Made by a program: the position numbers and the translations under genes. Below are positions 34,941 to 43,101 of a stretch of 64,000 nt of DNA, piece after piece (position 1 is the stretch's first letter; each line of letters begins with the position of its first letter). Under the pieces are notes generated by a model. The model worked only from the letters and a program-made list of their open reading frames with translations. It did no database searches and was not told the DNA's origin. The stretch is taken from NCBI RefSeq assembly GCF_003589925.1, contig NZ_CP032382.1:744001-808000 (forward strand), in the 5' to 3' direction. This stretch comes from Chryseolinea soli (GTDB lineage Bacteria; Bacteroidota; Bacteroidia; Cytophagales; Cyclobacteriaceae).

Positions 34941-36800
34941 TTATAAAGTCTCTAGTACGGTCTCTTTGAGTTTTTGCTTCAGCGCCTTGATCTCCTGCTG
35001 CAGGTGCAGACGTTGCCGTTCCATTTCTTCCTGGGTAGCCTGCAGCTCTTCCGAGTTTTGACGCATCTCTTCCTCCTGCTGGGCAAGCGAATGTGCACGT
35101 TGCTGTGATTCTTCGAGGAGTCGCTTGGTTTCGGTTGATGATTGTTTGTTGTATAGAATGGAGGCGATGCTTTCGGCTACGCGTTCGATGAATTCGATGT
35201 GATGATCTTCCAACATCCCAAACGATGCCAGTTCCACCACGCCCATCACTTTCTCGCGTGTTTTCAACGGAACGACGACCACATTGCGGGGTGTGGCTTC
35301 ACCCAAACCGGAGGTGATCTTTACAAAATCCTTTGGAATATCTTTCAGGTAAATGGTCTGGCCCTCCAACACACATTGGCCCAGCAAGCCCGCATCGCCG
35401 TCAATACGTTCTTCGACAAATTTCTTTTTGCCATAAGCATACGTAGCGATGCGCTCGAGGTATAGTGAGCCATCAGCGCCGTTCACCACGTATAACGCGC
35501 CCTGATTGGCTTTCAGATAAGTAACGAGAATATGAATGATCCGCTCGCCCATAACCTTGATGTCCTCCGCATCATTCTTGAGGATCTCGTTGAATTGGGC
35601 TGCTCCTTCATTGATCCAATTGGCCCGCTTCTGAATGCTTTCAGCGGTCTGCAATTTATCGTGGGCGCTGATCAGCGATTTAGCGAGGACGTCGTCGTTG
35701 TATTGTTCGTCGTACTTCAGGTTGCCATTGCCCGCGCCAAGGTGTTCGGCAAATTGCGTAGCGGCCCGGAGGCGGTCGATAAACTGGTTGAAGGCTATCT
35801 TGGTTTGACCGATCTCTTCCGAGGTCTTCACCACTAATTTGTCAGGGAAAATGCCGGCGGCTAATTTTTGCACACCGTCCCGGATCTCTTTGATGGCCTT
35901 CGTGAGCAAGCCTGCATAGACGATGGCCATCACAAATCCGGCAATGGTCTGAATGATGAAGACCGTCCACAGCAACCATTGCGTGCGGCTGATCTGGGTT
36001 TCATTCTGTTCTTTCATGGACGCATGGATCGTTTCGATCTGCGGGCGCATTTTGATAAAGAGATTTTTTATCCGGCCGCGAATGCCCTCGCTTTCGGTCA
36101 ATCCAATCTGCTTTTCAATTTCCACCACGCGATTGAACTCGTTCCGGTAATTATCCAGGAAGGCAATCAGTTCTTTATTTGCCGTGGCCTCCAGTTGACC
36201 CTTGAACGTTTCGAAGCGGGCATTGAACTCCTGCTGATATTTTAAATCCTTCCGCAAGAAGAAATCTTTCTCATGCCGGCGCAACATCAGCATCGACACT
36301 TTGTCGAATTCAAATCCCGAATTCTCTACGGCGTGAATGGCCGTGCGCAAAGAACCTTCCAGTCCATAGTCTTTGAACCCGCGTTGTTTCAGGAGGTCCA
36401 CCAGTTTTTCGAAATTGGTCTGGAGACTGTCGAGGGTCAGGTCGAGGGACACCGTTTGCTGAGCGCCCTTGTCTTTATCCGACTGAACGTCCCGAAGTGT
36501 TCCCAGAAGACCCTTTGCAGCATCACGGTTCTCGTTGAAGGTGGTGATGGCCGCCGCTTCCTGTTTTTCGAGAAACGATGGTGACTTGAAGCCTTCGTAG
36601 ACAAACTCCTTCGTGGCCAGATCCATTGTCTGCAAACGCAGCTTCAGCATGTCTACTTCTTCGTTGACGCTTTTAAAATAGATGATCTTTTCAATGGCGC
36701 CCCCGGAGAGCACGATCAAAACCACAGAAAGTAACAAGATCGATCCAAAGGCGGCCAGCAGCTTGATGCGGATGCGAAGCCCGTAGAGAAAAGCTCTCAT
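34941..36800 (-). CDS. Membrane signalling protein with HAMP, GAF and coiled coil, no kinase
   Basis: The 619-residue protein has an N-terminal membrane helix (about 12-33), a helical periplasmic sensor (34-287) and a second helix (about 289-311). A HAMP linker (to about 365) and a GAF domain (about 390-555, with ATYAYGKKKFVEERI and LGEATPRNVVVVPLKTREKVMGVVELA) follow. A C-terminal Gln/Glu-rich coiled coil (about 560-619) completes it. No histidine kinase, methyl-acceptor or cyclase domain follows. In Cytophagales such proteins probably signal through the coiled coil to an unlinked partner. No cognate regulator is adjacent. Confidence 0.88.
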   Translation of the reverse strand: MRAFLYGLRIRIKLLAAFGSILLLSVVLIVLSGGAIEKIIYFKSVNEEVDMLKLRLQTMDLATKEFVYEGFKSPSFLEKQEAAAITTFNENRDAAKGLLGTLRDVQSDKDKGAQQTVSLDLTLDSLQTNFEKLVDLLKQRGFKDYGLEGSLRTAIHAVENSGFEFDKVSMLMLRRHEKDFFLRKDLKYQQEFNARFETFKGQLEATANKELIAFLDNYRNEFNRVVEIEKQIGLTESEGIRGRIKNLFIKMRPQIETIHASMKEQNETQISRTQWLLWTVFIIQTIAGFVMAIVYAGLLTKAIKEIRDGVQKLAAGIFPDKLVVKTSEEIGQTKIAFNQFIDRLRAATQFAEHLGAGNGNLKYDEQYNDDVLAKSLISAHDKLQTAESIQKRANWINEGAAQFNEILKNDAEDIKVMGERIIHILVTYLKANQGALYVVNGADGSLYLERIATYAYGKKKFVEERIDGDAGLLGQCVLEGQTIYLKDIPKDFVKITSGLGEATPRNVVVVPLKTREKVMGVVELASFGMLEDHHIEFIERVAESIASILYNKQSSTETKRLLEESQQRAHSLAQQEEEMRQNSEELQATQEEMERQRLHLQQEIKALKQKLKETVLETL

Positions 36801-36889
36801 ATAAAAAATAGAGATAGGGATGGTTAAAAATTCAATTTAAGGATTCGGGTTGGGATGAGGGGGGGCGGGGGTGTTAACGTTATATTAAG

Positions 36890-37010
36890 AGTCAGGAGTC
36901 AGTAGCTGGGAGCCAGTAGTCAGTAGCCAGTAGTCAGTAGCCAGTAGCCAGTAGCCAGTAGCCAGTAGCCAGTAGCCAGTAGCCAGCGTGCGGGGGTGGG
37001 GTTGGGTGGG
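36890..37010 (+). repeat. 7-bp tandem repeat with flanking G-rich tract (copy 1)
   Basis: Ten head-to-tail units of CAGTAGC or CAGTAGT run from 36914 to 36983, with degenerate units before them. The G-rich tract GCGTGCGGGGGTGGGGTTGG and following bases (36987-37010) come after. Two four-run G tracts (36847-36871 and 36992-37010) fit the pattern of G-quadruplex-forming DNA. An inverted, shorter relative is found at 61255-61325. Confidence 0.9.
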
Positions 37011-37016
37011 AATAAA

Positions 37017-37056
37017 AAAGGGTTGCCTTTTGGAGGACAACCCTTTCTTTTTTTCC
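37017..37056 (+). terminator. Orphan intrinsic terminator in a divergent region
   Basis: AAGGGTTG (37018-37025) pairs with CAACCCTT (37038-37045), and T7 with A-runs on either side makes it a good rho-independent terminator on either strand. No annotated gene ends here: the flanking genes are divergent. It may close a small RNA or block read-through. Confidence 0.7.
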
Positions 37057-37174
37057 GGATGCTGTTAGTGGCTTGGTGTTGATCCAGAAAACTTGAAGCA
37101 ACAATTAAATAATGTACCCATAACACTTCGCAAGAAACTGAAAAACAAATCCTTAGCTACAGTTTTTGGTATTT

Positions 37175-37226
37175 TGTTGCCCTTTTGATAACGCCCTTCC
37201 CGGCGGTTGTTGCCTTTTTGATAACG
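37175..37226. repeat. Pair of near-identical direct repeats upstream of the phytase promoter
   Basis: TGTTGCCCTTTTGATAACG (37175-37193) and TGTTGCCTTTTTGATAACG (37208-37226) differ at one base and start 33 bases apart, that is about three helical turns. Their position just upstream of the phytase promoter suggests an activator-binding array; this is inference. Confidence 0.6.
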
Positions 37227-37234
37227 TAAATCCA

Positions 37235-37266
37235 TTGATTTCACACGTCCGGTCAGGTGATCTTTG
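37235..37266 (+). promoter_or_regulatory. Promoter candidate of the phytase operon
   Basis: TTG (37235-37237) and GATCTTTG (37259-37266) are 21 bases apart; the second element differs from TAnnTTTG at one position. The start of transcription would fall about 15 bases before the ATG at 37289. Confidence 0.5.
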
Positions 37267-37288
37267 CATCGAATTTTTTTCTGACCCA

Positions 37289-38407
37289 ATGATAAAAAAT
37301 ATATTCCCACTTGCGGTGCTCGCTTTTATGAGCGTGCAATGTTCGCAGACCGGATCGGCAGAAATTGCCAACACAACTAACGACTCCACCGCTGTGGCGG
37401 TTGTAAAACCTGTGGTTGTTACCGAGCCCGTGCCGTTTGATACGGACGATCCTGCTATTTGGATCAATCGTGCCGACACGGCTAAAAGCCTGATCGTCGG
37501 TACGAACAAGGATGATAATGGCAGCTTGTATGTGTTTGATCTTGCCGGAAAAATCCTTCCCGAAAAAACGGTCGCACTGAAGCGCCCTAACAATGTGGAC
37601 ATTGAATATGGATTGTCGCTGAAGAACCAGCAGACAGACATCGCCGTGGTTACCGAGCGGTTGACGTATAAGCTACGCATCTTCAGCTTGCCCGACGTGA
37701 AACCTGTTGACAATGGCGGGATTGAGGTGTTTCAAGGCGAAACGGGCGACGGCTTCCGCGAGTTGATGGGTATCGCGCTTTATAAAAATCCGGCCGACGG
37801 GAAAATCTACGCCATTGTGGGACGAAAGAACGGGCCGCACGAAGGAGGTTATCTCTGGCAATACCAGCTGGAAGACAACGGCCGCGGCCAGGTGAAGGCA
37901 ACGCTTGTGCGCAAGTTTGGGAAGTACAGTGGCAAAAAGGAAATCGAATCGATTGCGGTGGATGATGAGCTGGGGTATGTCTATTATTCCGACGAAGGCG
38001 TTGGTGTTCACAAATATTATGCTGATCCGGCCAGGGGAGATGAGGAACTTGCGCTGTTTGCCACAACCCATTTTGCGGCCGATCACGAGGGCATTTCGAT
38101 TTACAAAATTAATGATGGAACAGGTTACATCCTGGTTTCCGATCAGGGCGCAAATCATTTCAATGTTTATCCGCGTGAAGGCTCGGCAAAAGGACCTCAT
38201 GATCATCCGCTTATTAAGATCATTCCGACATCAACCTTGGAAAGCGATGGCTCTGAAGTGACGAGCGTTTCTTTTCCTGGAGAATTCAAGTCAGGATTGT
38301 TTGTGGGTATGTCTACGGACAAGACTTTTCAGCTCTATCGCTGGGAGGATTTGGCAGGAAAAGACCTCGCGATTGCGCAGAACGGAATCCGATCGGTAAA
38401 AAAATAA
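37289..38407 (+). CDS. Beta-propeller phytase, lipoprotein
   Basis: The ATG at 37289 gives about 372 residues with a lipoprotein signal (LAVLAFMSVQC). The propeller begins with the family signature VPFDTDDPAIWINRADTAKSLIVGTNKDDNG in outline: DDPAIW binds calcium. Later KRPNNVDIEYGL, FGKYSGKKEIESIAVDDELGYVYYSDEGVGVHKY and FAADHEGISIYK carry the acidic, Lys and His residues used for phosphate and Ca binding. The enzyme releases phosphate from phytate stepwise. The next gene is a TonB receptor 4 bases away, so degradation and uptake are coupled. Lipidation puts it at the outer membrane. Confidence 0.93.
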   Translation: MIKNIFPLAVLAFMSVQCSQTGSAEIANTTNDSTAVAVVKPVVVTEPVPFDTDDPAIWINRADTAKSLIVGTNKDDNGSLYVFDLAGKILPEKTVALKRPNNVDIEYGLSLKNQQTDIAVVTERLTYKLRIFSLPDVKPVDNGGIEVFQGETGDGFRELMGIALYKNPADGKIYAIVGRKNGPHEGGYLWQYQLEDNGRGQVKATLVRKFGKYSGKKEIESIAVDDELGYVYYSDEGVGVHKYYADPARGDEELALFATTHFAADHEGISIYKINDGTGYILVSDQGANHFNVYPREGSAKGPHDHPLIKIIPTSTLESDGSEVTSVSFPGEFKSGLFVGMSTDKTFQLYRWEDLAGKDLAIAQNGIRSVKK

Positions 38408-38411
38408 CGGG

Positions 38412-41195
38412 ATGAAACAAATTGCACTTGTTGTCATTTTTCTGCTGATGTGCTGCTATGCAAAGGCAGCAACGGTCAAAGGAAAATTGCTGGATGAAAA
38501 TAAAGAGCCGCTGACAGGCGCGATTATTCTATTGGATGCCAGTAAGGGTCTTTATGCCCTTGCCGGACTGGATGGAACGTACATCATCAAAAATGTTCCT
38601 GTAGGTACGCACACCATCACCGTTTCGTTCATTGGCTATTTGACACAAGAAAAAACAATTACGATGACAGGCGAATCGGATGCTGCAACGATTGATTTTC
38701 AATTGGTGCAGGATTCAAAGGTTCTGAATGAAGTGGTCGTATCCGGAAAAGCCGAAGCGGGCTCAGATGCCGAAGCACGCCTCACGGAGCGAAATGCTTC
38801 TCAGGTCGTAAACGTGATGTCGGCAAAAGCAATTTCTATTTTACCCGATCTTTCCGTTGCCAATCTGGTGCAGCGCATGTCAGGCCTGACGGTGCAGCGC
38901 AACAGCAATGGCGATCCGCAGTATGTCATTGTGCGCGGCATGGACAAACGCTACAGCTACACGCTGGTAAACGGTTTTAAAATACCAAGCCCGGACAACA
39001 AAAACCGTTATCTGCCGCTCGATATTTTTCCTGCGACGTTATTGGAAAGACTGGAAGTATATAAAAGCCTGACGGCCGATATGGAAGGCGACGCCATTGG
39101 CGGCGCCGTGAACCTGGTCATGAAGAGCGCGCCCGATCATTTCGAAGTGAAGGCCGATTTCCAAACGGGATATAACTACATCAACACGCTGTACGGATTT
39201 GATCATTACAATGCTTCAGGGATTGAGAAAAACTCGCCGCGCCAGCAGTATGGCACGGGTTACGCGGCGCAGCCTGATGACTTCACGCAGAAGAACCTGG
39301 AAGTGAAAAACAACAAGCCGATGCCCGACCTGATCGGTTCGCTTTCGATCGGCAACCGTTTTTTCAATAACAAGCTGGGCGTGCTGGTGGGCGGCAGTTT
39401 TCAAAATTCATACCGTGCTACCAAGAGCCTTTGGTTTGATTATGATGTTGACCCCTATGGTTCAGATCTTCCCCAGCTGGGTTCGCTGCAAGAGCGGCAT
39501 TACTCGATCCATCAAATGCGCAGCGCGGGCCACGCGCGGCTGGATTATAAATTCAATGATAGAAATGAAATTAAATTCTATGCCGGGTACTACGCATTAA
39601 ACAATAACGAAACACGCCAGATCAGGTCAACTTCCCTGAAGCTCGGTTACAATTCACTTCAGGGAGATGCCTCTTTGGGTTACACCACACGCACAAAAAC
39701 CACCAATCAAGGTATTTTGACGTCGTCGCTGCAAGGCAACCACAAATTACTTGGGCCGTTGGCGCTCTCTTGGTCGGCTGTCTATTCGACCGCATCCAAC
39801 AATGAGCCTGACAATGCCAAGTTTACGCGCAGCAGCACGATGCAGGATTTTAAAGAAACACCACAAGGAGCGGAAGGGCTTTCACGCCAATGGCTGAACA
39901 ACAAGGATAACGATCTGACAGGCTACCTGAACTTGACCATGCAGCCCGAATCGTGGGGCAGAAGTCTACTGAAGGCCGGAGGCATGGCACGGCATAAAGA
40001 CCGCGACGGCAATTACGACATCTACAATTTCATGCCGAAGCCCACCCAGCAATTTCAGGGCACCAACTGGAACACCGTCAGCGATGTTACCTGGTCATTG
40101 ACCAACCCGCTGGGCGCCACAAGCGATGCCCAGAATTATAAGGCACACGAATATATCAATGCGGCTTATGTGCTGGGGAAGCTGGATGTTGAACGATGGG
40201 AGGTGAATGCCGGCGTGCGGGCAGAGCAGACCAACCAGGGATTTACATTAAAAAATCCTGTGCCGGGTGTGATCCGTGACACCAGTGAGCATTACACCGA
40301 CGTGCTGCCGAGCCTGATGGCGAAATACAAGATCAAACCGGGAATGAACCTGCGGTTCAGCTATTACAAAAGCATTTCGCGCCCCAGCTTTTTTGAAATT
40401 GTCCCTTACCTCTATCCGGAAGACGGCTATCCTGAACGCGGAAATCCGAAGCTTCAACGCGTACGGGCACAAAACATTGATCTGCGATTGGAAGTGTTCC
40501 CCAATGTAACCGATCAGATTTTAGTAGGTGTATTTTACAAATCCATTACCGACCCCATTGAATATACGGTAACAAAATTCGGCATAGCCAACGAAAATTC
40601 CCTGCAGCCCAACAATTTTGGCAACGCGCGGAACATGGGCGCCGAAATTGATTTCATACACTACTTCAACAAGTTCGGCATCCGTGCCAACTACACGTTC
40701 ACCCACTCGACGATCACCACGACAAAACAACTGCCCGGCCCGGTTGATCCGAACGATTTATCGAAAGGCTATACCACCTATTATGTAAACCAAACGCGCC
40801 CCATGCAAGGCCAGGCAAGCCACATTGGCAACGTGTCGTTGCTGTACAAAGACCTCGACAAAGGCTGGGAGTCGCAGCTTTCGCTGGTGTATACCGGTGA
40901 AAAACTGGAAGCCATTTCGCCTTATTTAAACAACGACCTATATGGCAAACCGATCGCCATTCTGGATTTCTCATTGGAGAAAAGAGTATCCAGTACCGTC
41001 GATGTGTTCATCAAGGCAACCAACCTGCTGAACTCGGCTTATCAAATGTATATCAAGAACCCGGTGTATCAAAAGGACAATGAATATCCCTACCAGAAGG
41101 ATCCACAGAACAAAACGCTCACCCGTAGAGATGAATACTATCAGTCGTTCCGAGTAGGCGTTCGGATCAATTTCAGCAAGAATAAAAATCAATGA
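38412..41195 (+). CDS. TonB-dependent receptor of the phytase operon
   Basis: The 927-residue protein has a signal peptide (ALVVIFLLMCCYAKA), a carboxypeptidase-regulatory-like domain (about 20-105, VKGKLLDENKEPLTGAIILLD) and a plug (about 125-235, SVANLVQRMSGLTVQRNSNGDPQYVIVRGM). A 22-strand barrel ending in VGVRINFSKN follows. It is of the type not paired with SusD. The start follows the phytase stop by 4 bases, and the stop overlaps the next gene as ATGA. It may import phytate, its breakdown products or the metal complex of these. Energy comes from TonB-ExbBD encoded elsewhere. Confidence 0.95.
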   Translation: MKQIALVVIFLLMCCYAKAATVKGKLLDENKEPLTGAIILLDASKGLYALAGLDGTYIIKNVPVGTHTITVSFIGYLTQEKTITMTGESDAATIDFQLVQDSKVLNEVVVSGKAEAGSDAEARLTERNASQVVNVMSAKAISILPDLSVANLVQRMSGLTVQRNSNGDPQYVIVRGMDKRYSYTLVNGFKIPSPDNKNRYLPLDIFPATLLERLEVYKSLTADMEGDAIGGAVNLVMKSAPDHFEVKADFQTGYNYINTLYGFDHYNASGIEKNSPRQQYGTGYAAQPDDFTQKNLEVKNNKPMPDLIGSLSIGNRFFNNKLGVLVGGSFQNSYRATKSLWFDYDVDPYGSDLPQLGSLQERHYSIHQMRSAGHARLDYKFNDRNEIKFYAGYYALNNNETRQIRSTSLKLGYNSLQGDASLGYTTRTKTTNQGILTSSLQGNHKLLGPLALSWSAVYSTASNNEPDNAKFTRSSTMQDFKETPQGAEGLSRQWLNNKDNDLTGYLNLTMQPESWGRSLLKAGGMARHKDRDGNYDIYNFMPKPTQQFQGTNWNTVSDVTWSLTNPLGATSDAQNYKAHEYINAAYVLGKLDVERWEVNAGVRAEQTNQGFTLKNPVPGVIRDTSEHYTDVLPSLMAKYKIKPGMNLRFSYYKSISRPSFFEIVPYLYPEDGYPERGNPKLQRVRAQNIDLRLEVFPNVTDQILVGVFYKSITDPIEYTVTKFGIANENSLQPNNFGNARNMGAEIDFIHYFNKFGIRANYTFTHSTITTTKQLPGPVDPNDLSKGYTTYYVNQTRPMQGQASHIGNVSLLYKDLDKGWESQLSLVYTGEKLEAISPYLNNDLYGKPIAILDFSLEKRVSSTVDVFIKATNLLNSAYQMYIKNPVYQKDNEYPYQKDPQNKTLTRRDEYYQSFRVGVRINFSKNKNQ

Positions 41196-42958
41196 ATAAA
41201 CTTCAAATGAAAAAACAAAACACTATGAAAAAACTAACAAGCAGATTGGCAGTCATCGCCTTTTTGGGCACTGTCGCCCTTCTGGCAAGCTGTAGCAAAG
41301 ACGATGACAGCAAACCAAGACCGGTGGTCACCACAACGTCATCGGCACTGACGCTTATACAGGACACTACGGGAGTTTTTACCGCGGATGTATCTGCAGC
41401 AGCAGGCATTAAGGACATTACCGTTACGATCGATAACGCCACCATCTTAACAGCGGAGATCACCAACAAAGCGGATCTCGTCGGCAAAACGGTAGGCACG
41501 GCAAACATTAAGATGACCTCGACGTATACTTTGGGAACTGCCAACATTACGATTACCGTAACGGACAATGCCCAACAATCGTCCACCGCTGCGGTTTCCG
41601 TTGATGTTACCGATCATCCTCCCATTGAAATTTCGGGCGCGGTAGGATCAACCGCAACAAAGGAGTACCATATCACGCAGGCAACCACCTGGGGGCCTCA
41701 CCTCACCTATCACGTAACGGGCAACGTCTTTGTTGAGCCAACCGGATCCCTGACGCTATTGGAAGGAACAACCGTGATTGTGGATGGCCAGTATTCGTTC
41801 ACCGTGAGAGGAAACTTCTACAGCTACGGCACAGCAACGGATTCCGTGGTGTTCACAGTGCCGGCGCAGCAACGGACGAAAGCCAATATTTTTGCGGGCT
41901 TGTGGGGAGGTATTATGTCTTCCAACACCGATGGCACCAATACTTTTGCCGCCGATGAAATGGTGGTGCAATACACGCGCGTTGAATACGCCGGAATGCT
42001 CGGCCAAGCCTGGCAGGATATTGTGAAGCTGGGTGAAGTGGCCGATACGAATACGCCCGAATATGCCTTGTTCTTCAACAACCCCAATGGTGTTTGTGTG
42101 ATTCAGAATTCCACGTTCGCGTATTCAGCGGATGTTGCCGTACAAATCGATCAGGGAAAAATATTGGTCAGCAACAACGCGTTCATCTTAAATGGAAAGG
42201 CCGGTGGCGAAGCCATTGATCTCAAGGTGGGCACGTATGGCGATATTGCCTACAATTTGTTCTACAAAGCAGCGACAAACGGCGTGAAGTTTAACGCCAA
42301 GGGCGGATCCACTGAACTGCACGTTTACAATAATACAGCGGTTGAATGTGGATGGAGACAAACGTCGCACTCCGATCACGGCGGTTCGTTCAATGTTGAA
42401 CAAGGAGGTAAAGGCGTGGTGTATAACAACCTCATCGTAAACTCCACGCGCGGTGTTCGCTTCTCTAACGGAAAACTGGCTGATGTGGCGCATTTGTCCA
42501 ACGGATTTAACTTCCATTATCTCAGTATCACCAGCCCCGTTGGTACCGATAATTTTACTCCTGAATTTTATCCTACCGATGGGTTTACCATCTATGGCAA
42601 TGGCAAGACCGGTCCTGCCAGCGTAGATTCTACTTTTGAAACAGCACATGATGTTCCTGCTCCCGTGTACACCAATAACGTATTTGATAAAGTTGCAACA
42701 ATAGCAGCTGGTCACGATCCGTTGTTTGTAAAATTTGCCGTAACCACATTTGACGTGGCGGCGGCGGTTGCAGCGGAAGAACCCGCGAATGAAGGTTTCC
42801 CTGCCGCATTTGATTTTCATCTTCAGGCAGGTTCACCGGCATTGACCGGCGCCAACACAAATTTCAGCCCCTATAATGCAGCTTCCCTGACTGCCGGCGG
42901 AAAGACATACGCCTCCCCAAAGCCGTCAAGTTATTTTGGGGCATTTGGACCCAAGTAA
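41192..42958 (+). CDS. Lipoprotein with Ig-like and beta-helix domains, phytase operon
   Basis: The ATG at 41192 overlaps the receptor stop as ATGA; starts at 41207 or 41225 are also possible. The signal VIAFLGTVALLASC is of lipoprotein type. Residues about 45-140 form an Ig-like domain. From about 160 on the protein has repeating short strands with N/V/G turns (VYNNTAVECGW, VYNNLIVNSTRGVRF), as in right-handed parallel beta-helices. It is 588 residues. Such proteins often bind or cleave polysaccharide, but here it is probably a surface partner of the receptor. Its function is not known. Confidence 0.82.
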   Translation: MNKLQMKKQNTMKKLTSRLAVIAFLGTVALLASCSKDDDSKPRPVVTTTSSALTLIQDTTGVFTADVSAAAGIKDITVTIDNATILTAEITNKADLVGKTVGTANIKMTSTYTLGTANITITVTDNAQQSSTAAVSVDVTDHPPIEISGAVGSTATKEYHITQATTWGPHLTYHVTGNVFVEPTGSLTLLEGTTVIVDGQYSFTVRGNFYSYGTATDSVVFTVPAQQRTKANIFAGLWGGIMSSNTDGTNTFAADEMVVQYTRVEYAGMLGQAWQDIVKLGEVADTNTPEYALFFNNPNGVCVIQNSTFAYSADVAVQIDQGKILVSNNAFILNGKAGGEAIDLKVGTYGDIAYNLFYKAATNGVKFNAKGGSTELHVYNNTAVECGWRQTSHSDHGGSFNVEQGGKGVVYNNLIVNSTRGVRFSNGKLADVAHLSNGFNFHYLSITSPVGTDNFTPEFYPTDGFTIYGNGKTGPASVDSTFETAHDVPAPVYTNNVFDKVATIAAGHDPLFVKFAVTTFDVAAAVAAEEPANEGFPAAFDFHLQAGSPALTGANTNFSPYNAASLTAGGKTYASPKPSSYFGAFGPK

Positions 42959-43014
42959 ATTATCTCTTGTAAGCCTATAAACACCAACTTACTCAGAGAA
43001 GTATCAGGATAAAA

Positions 43015-43056
43015 AAGAGGTTGGCTCGCTTTTGAGTCAGCCTCTTTTCTTTTACA
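43015..43056 (+). terminator. Terminator of the phytase operon
   Basis: GAGGTTGGCTC and GAGTCAGCCTC pair with two G-T-type mismatches around a short loop and are followed by a T-rich run; A-runs precede it. It lies 57 bases after the operon's last stop. Confidence 0.85.
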
Positions 43057-43101
43057 AAAAAATCTCCTGGGCGCCGACGCACCGAAAAATTTTCGCTCTT
43101 T

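Larger units (their letters stand above)
36801..37288. other. 488-base divergent intergenic region with repeats, G-runs and an orphan terminator
   Basis: Between the HAMP/GAF gene and the phytase operon lies no gene. In order it holds a four-run G tract (36847-36871), a 7-bp tandem repeat (36914-36983), a second four-run G tract (36992-37010), a terminator-like hairpin (37017-37056), two direct repeats (37175-37226) and the phytase promoter (37235-37266). Confidence 0.85.

Noticed and set aside
36914..36983. Repeat array considered as a CRISPR
   Set aside because: The units are only 7 bases and abut without spacers, and no cas genes are present.
36920..37126. 68-codon minus-strand frame reading LLATGYWLLATGYW repeats
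   Set aside because: It is a translation of the 7-bp repeat array and lacks a plausible gene context.
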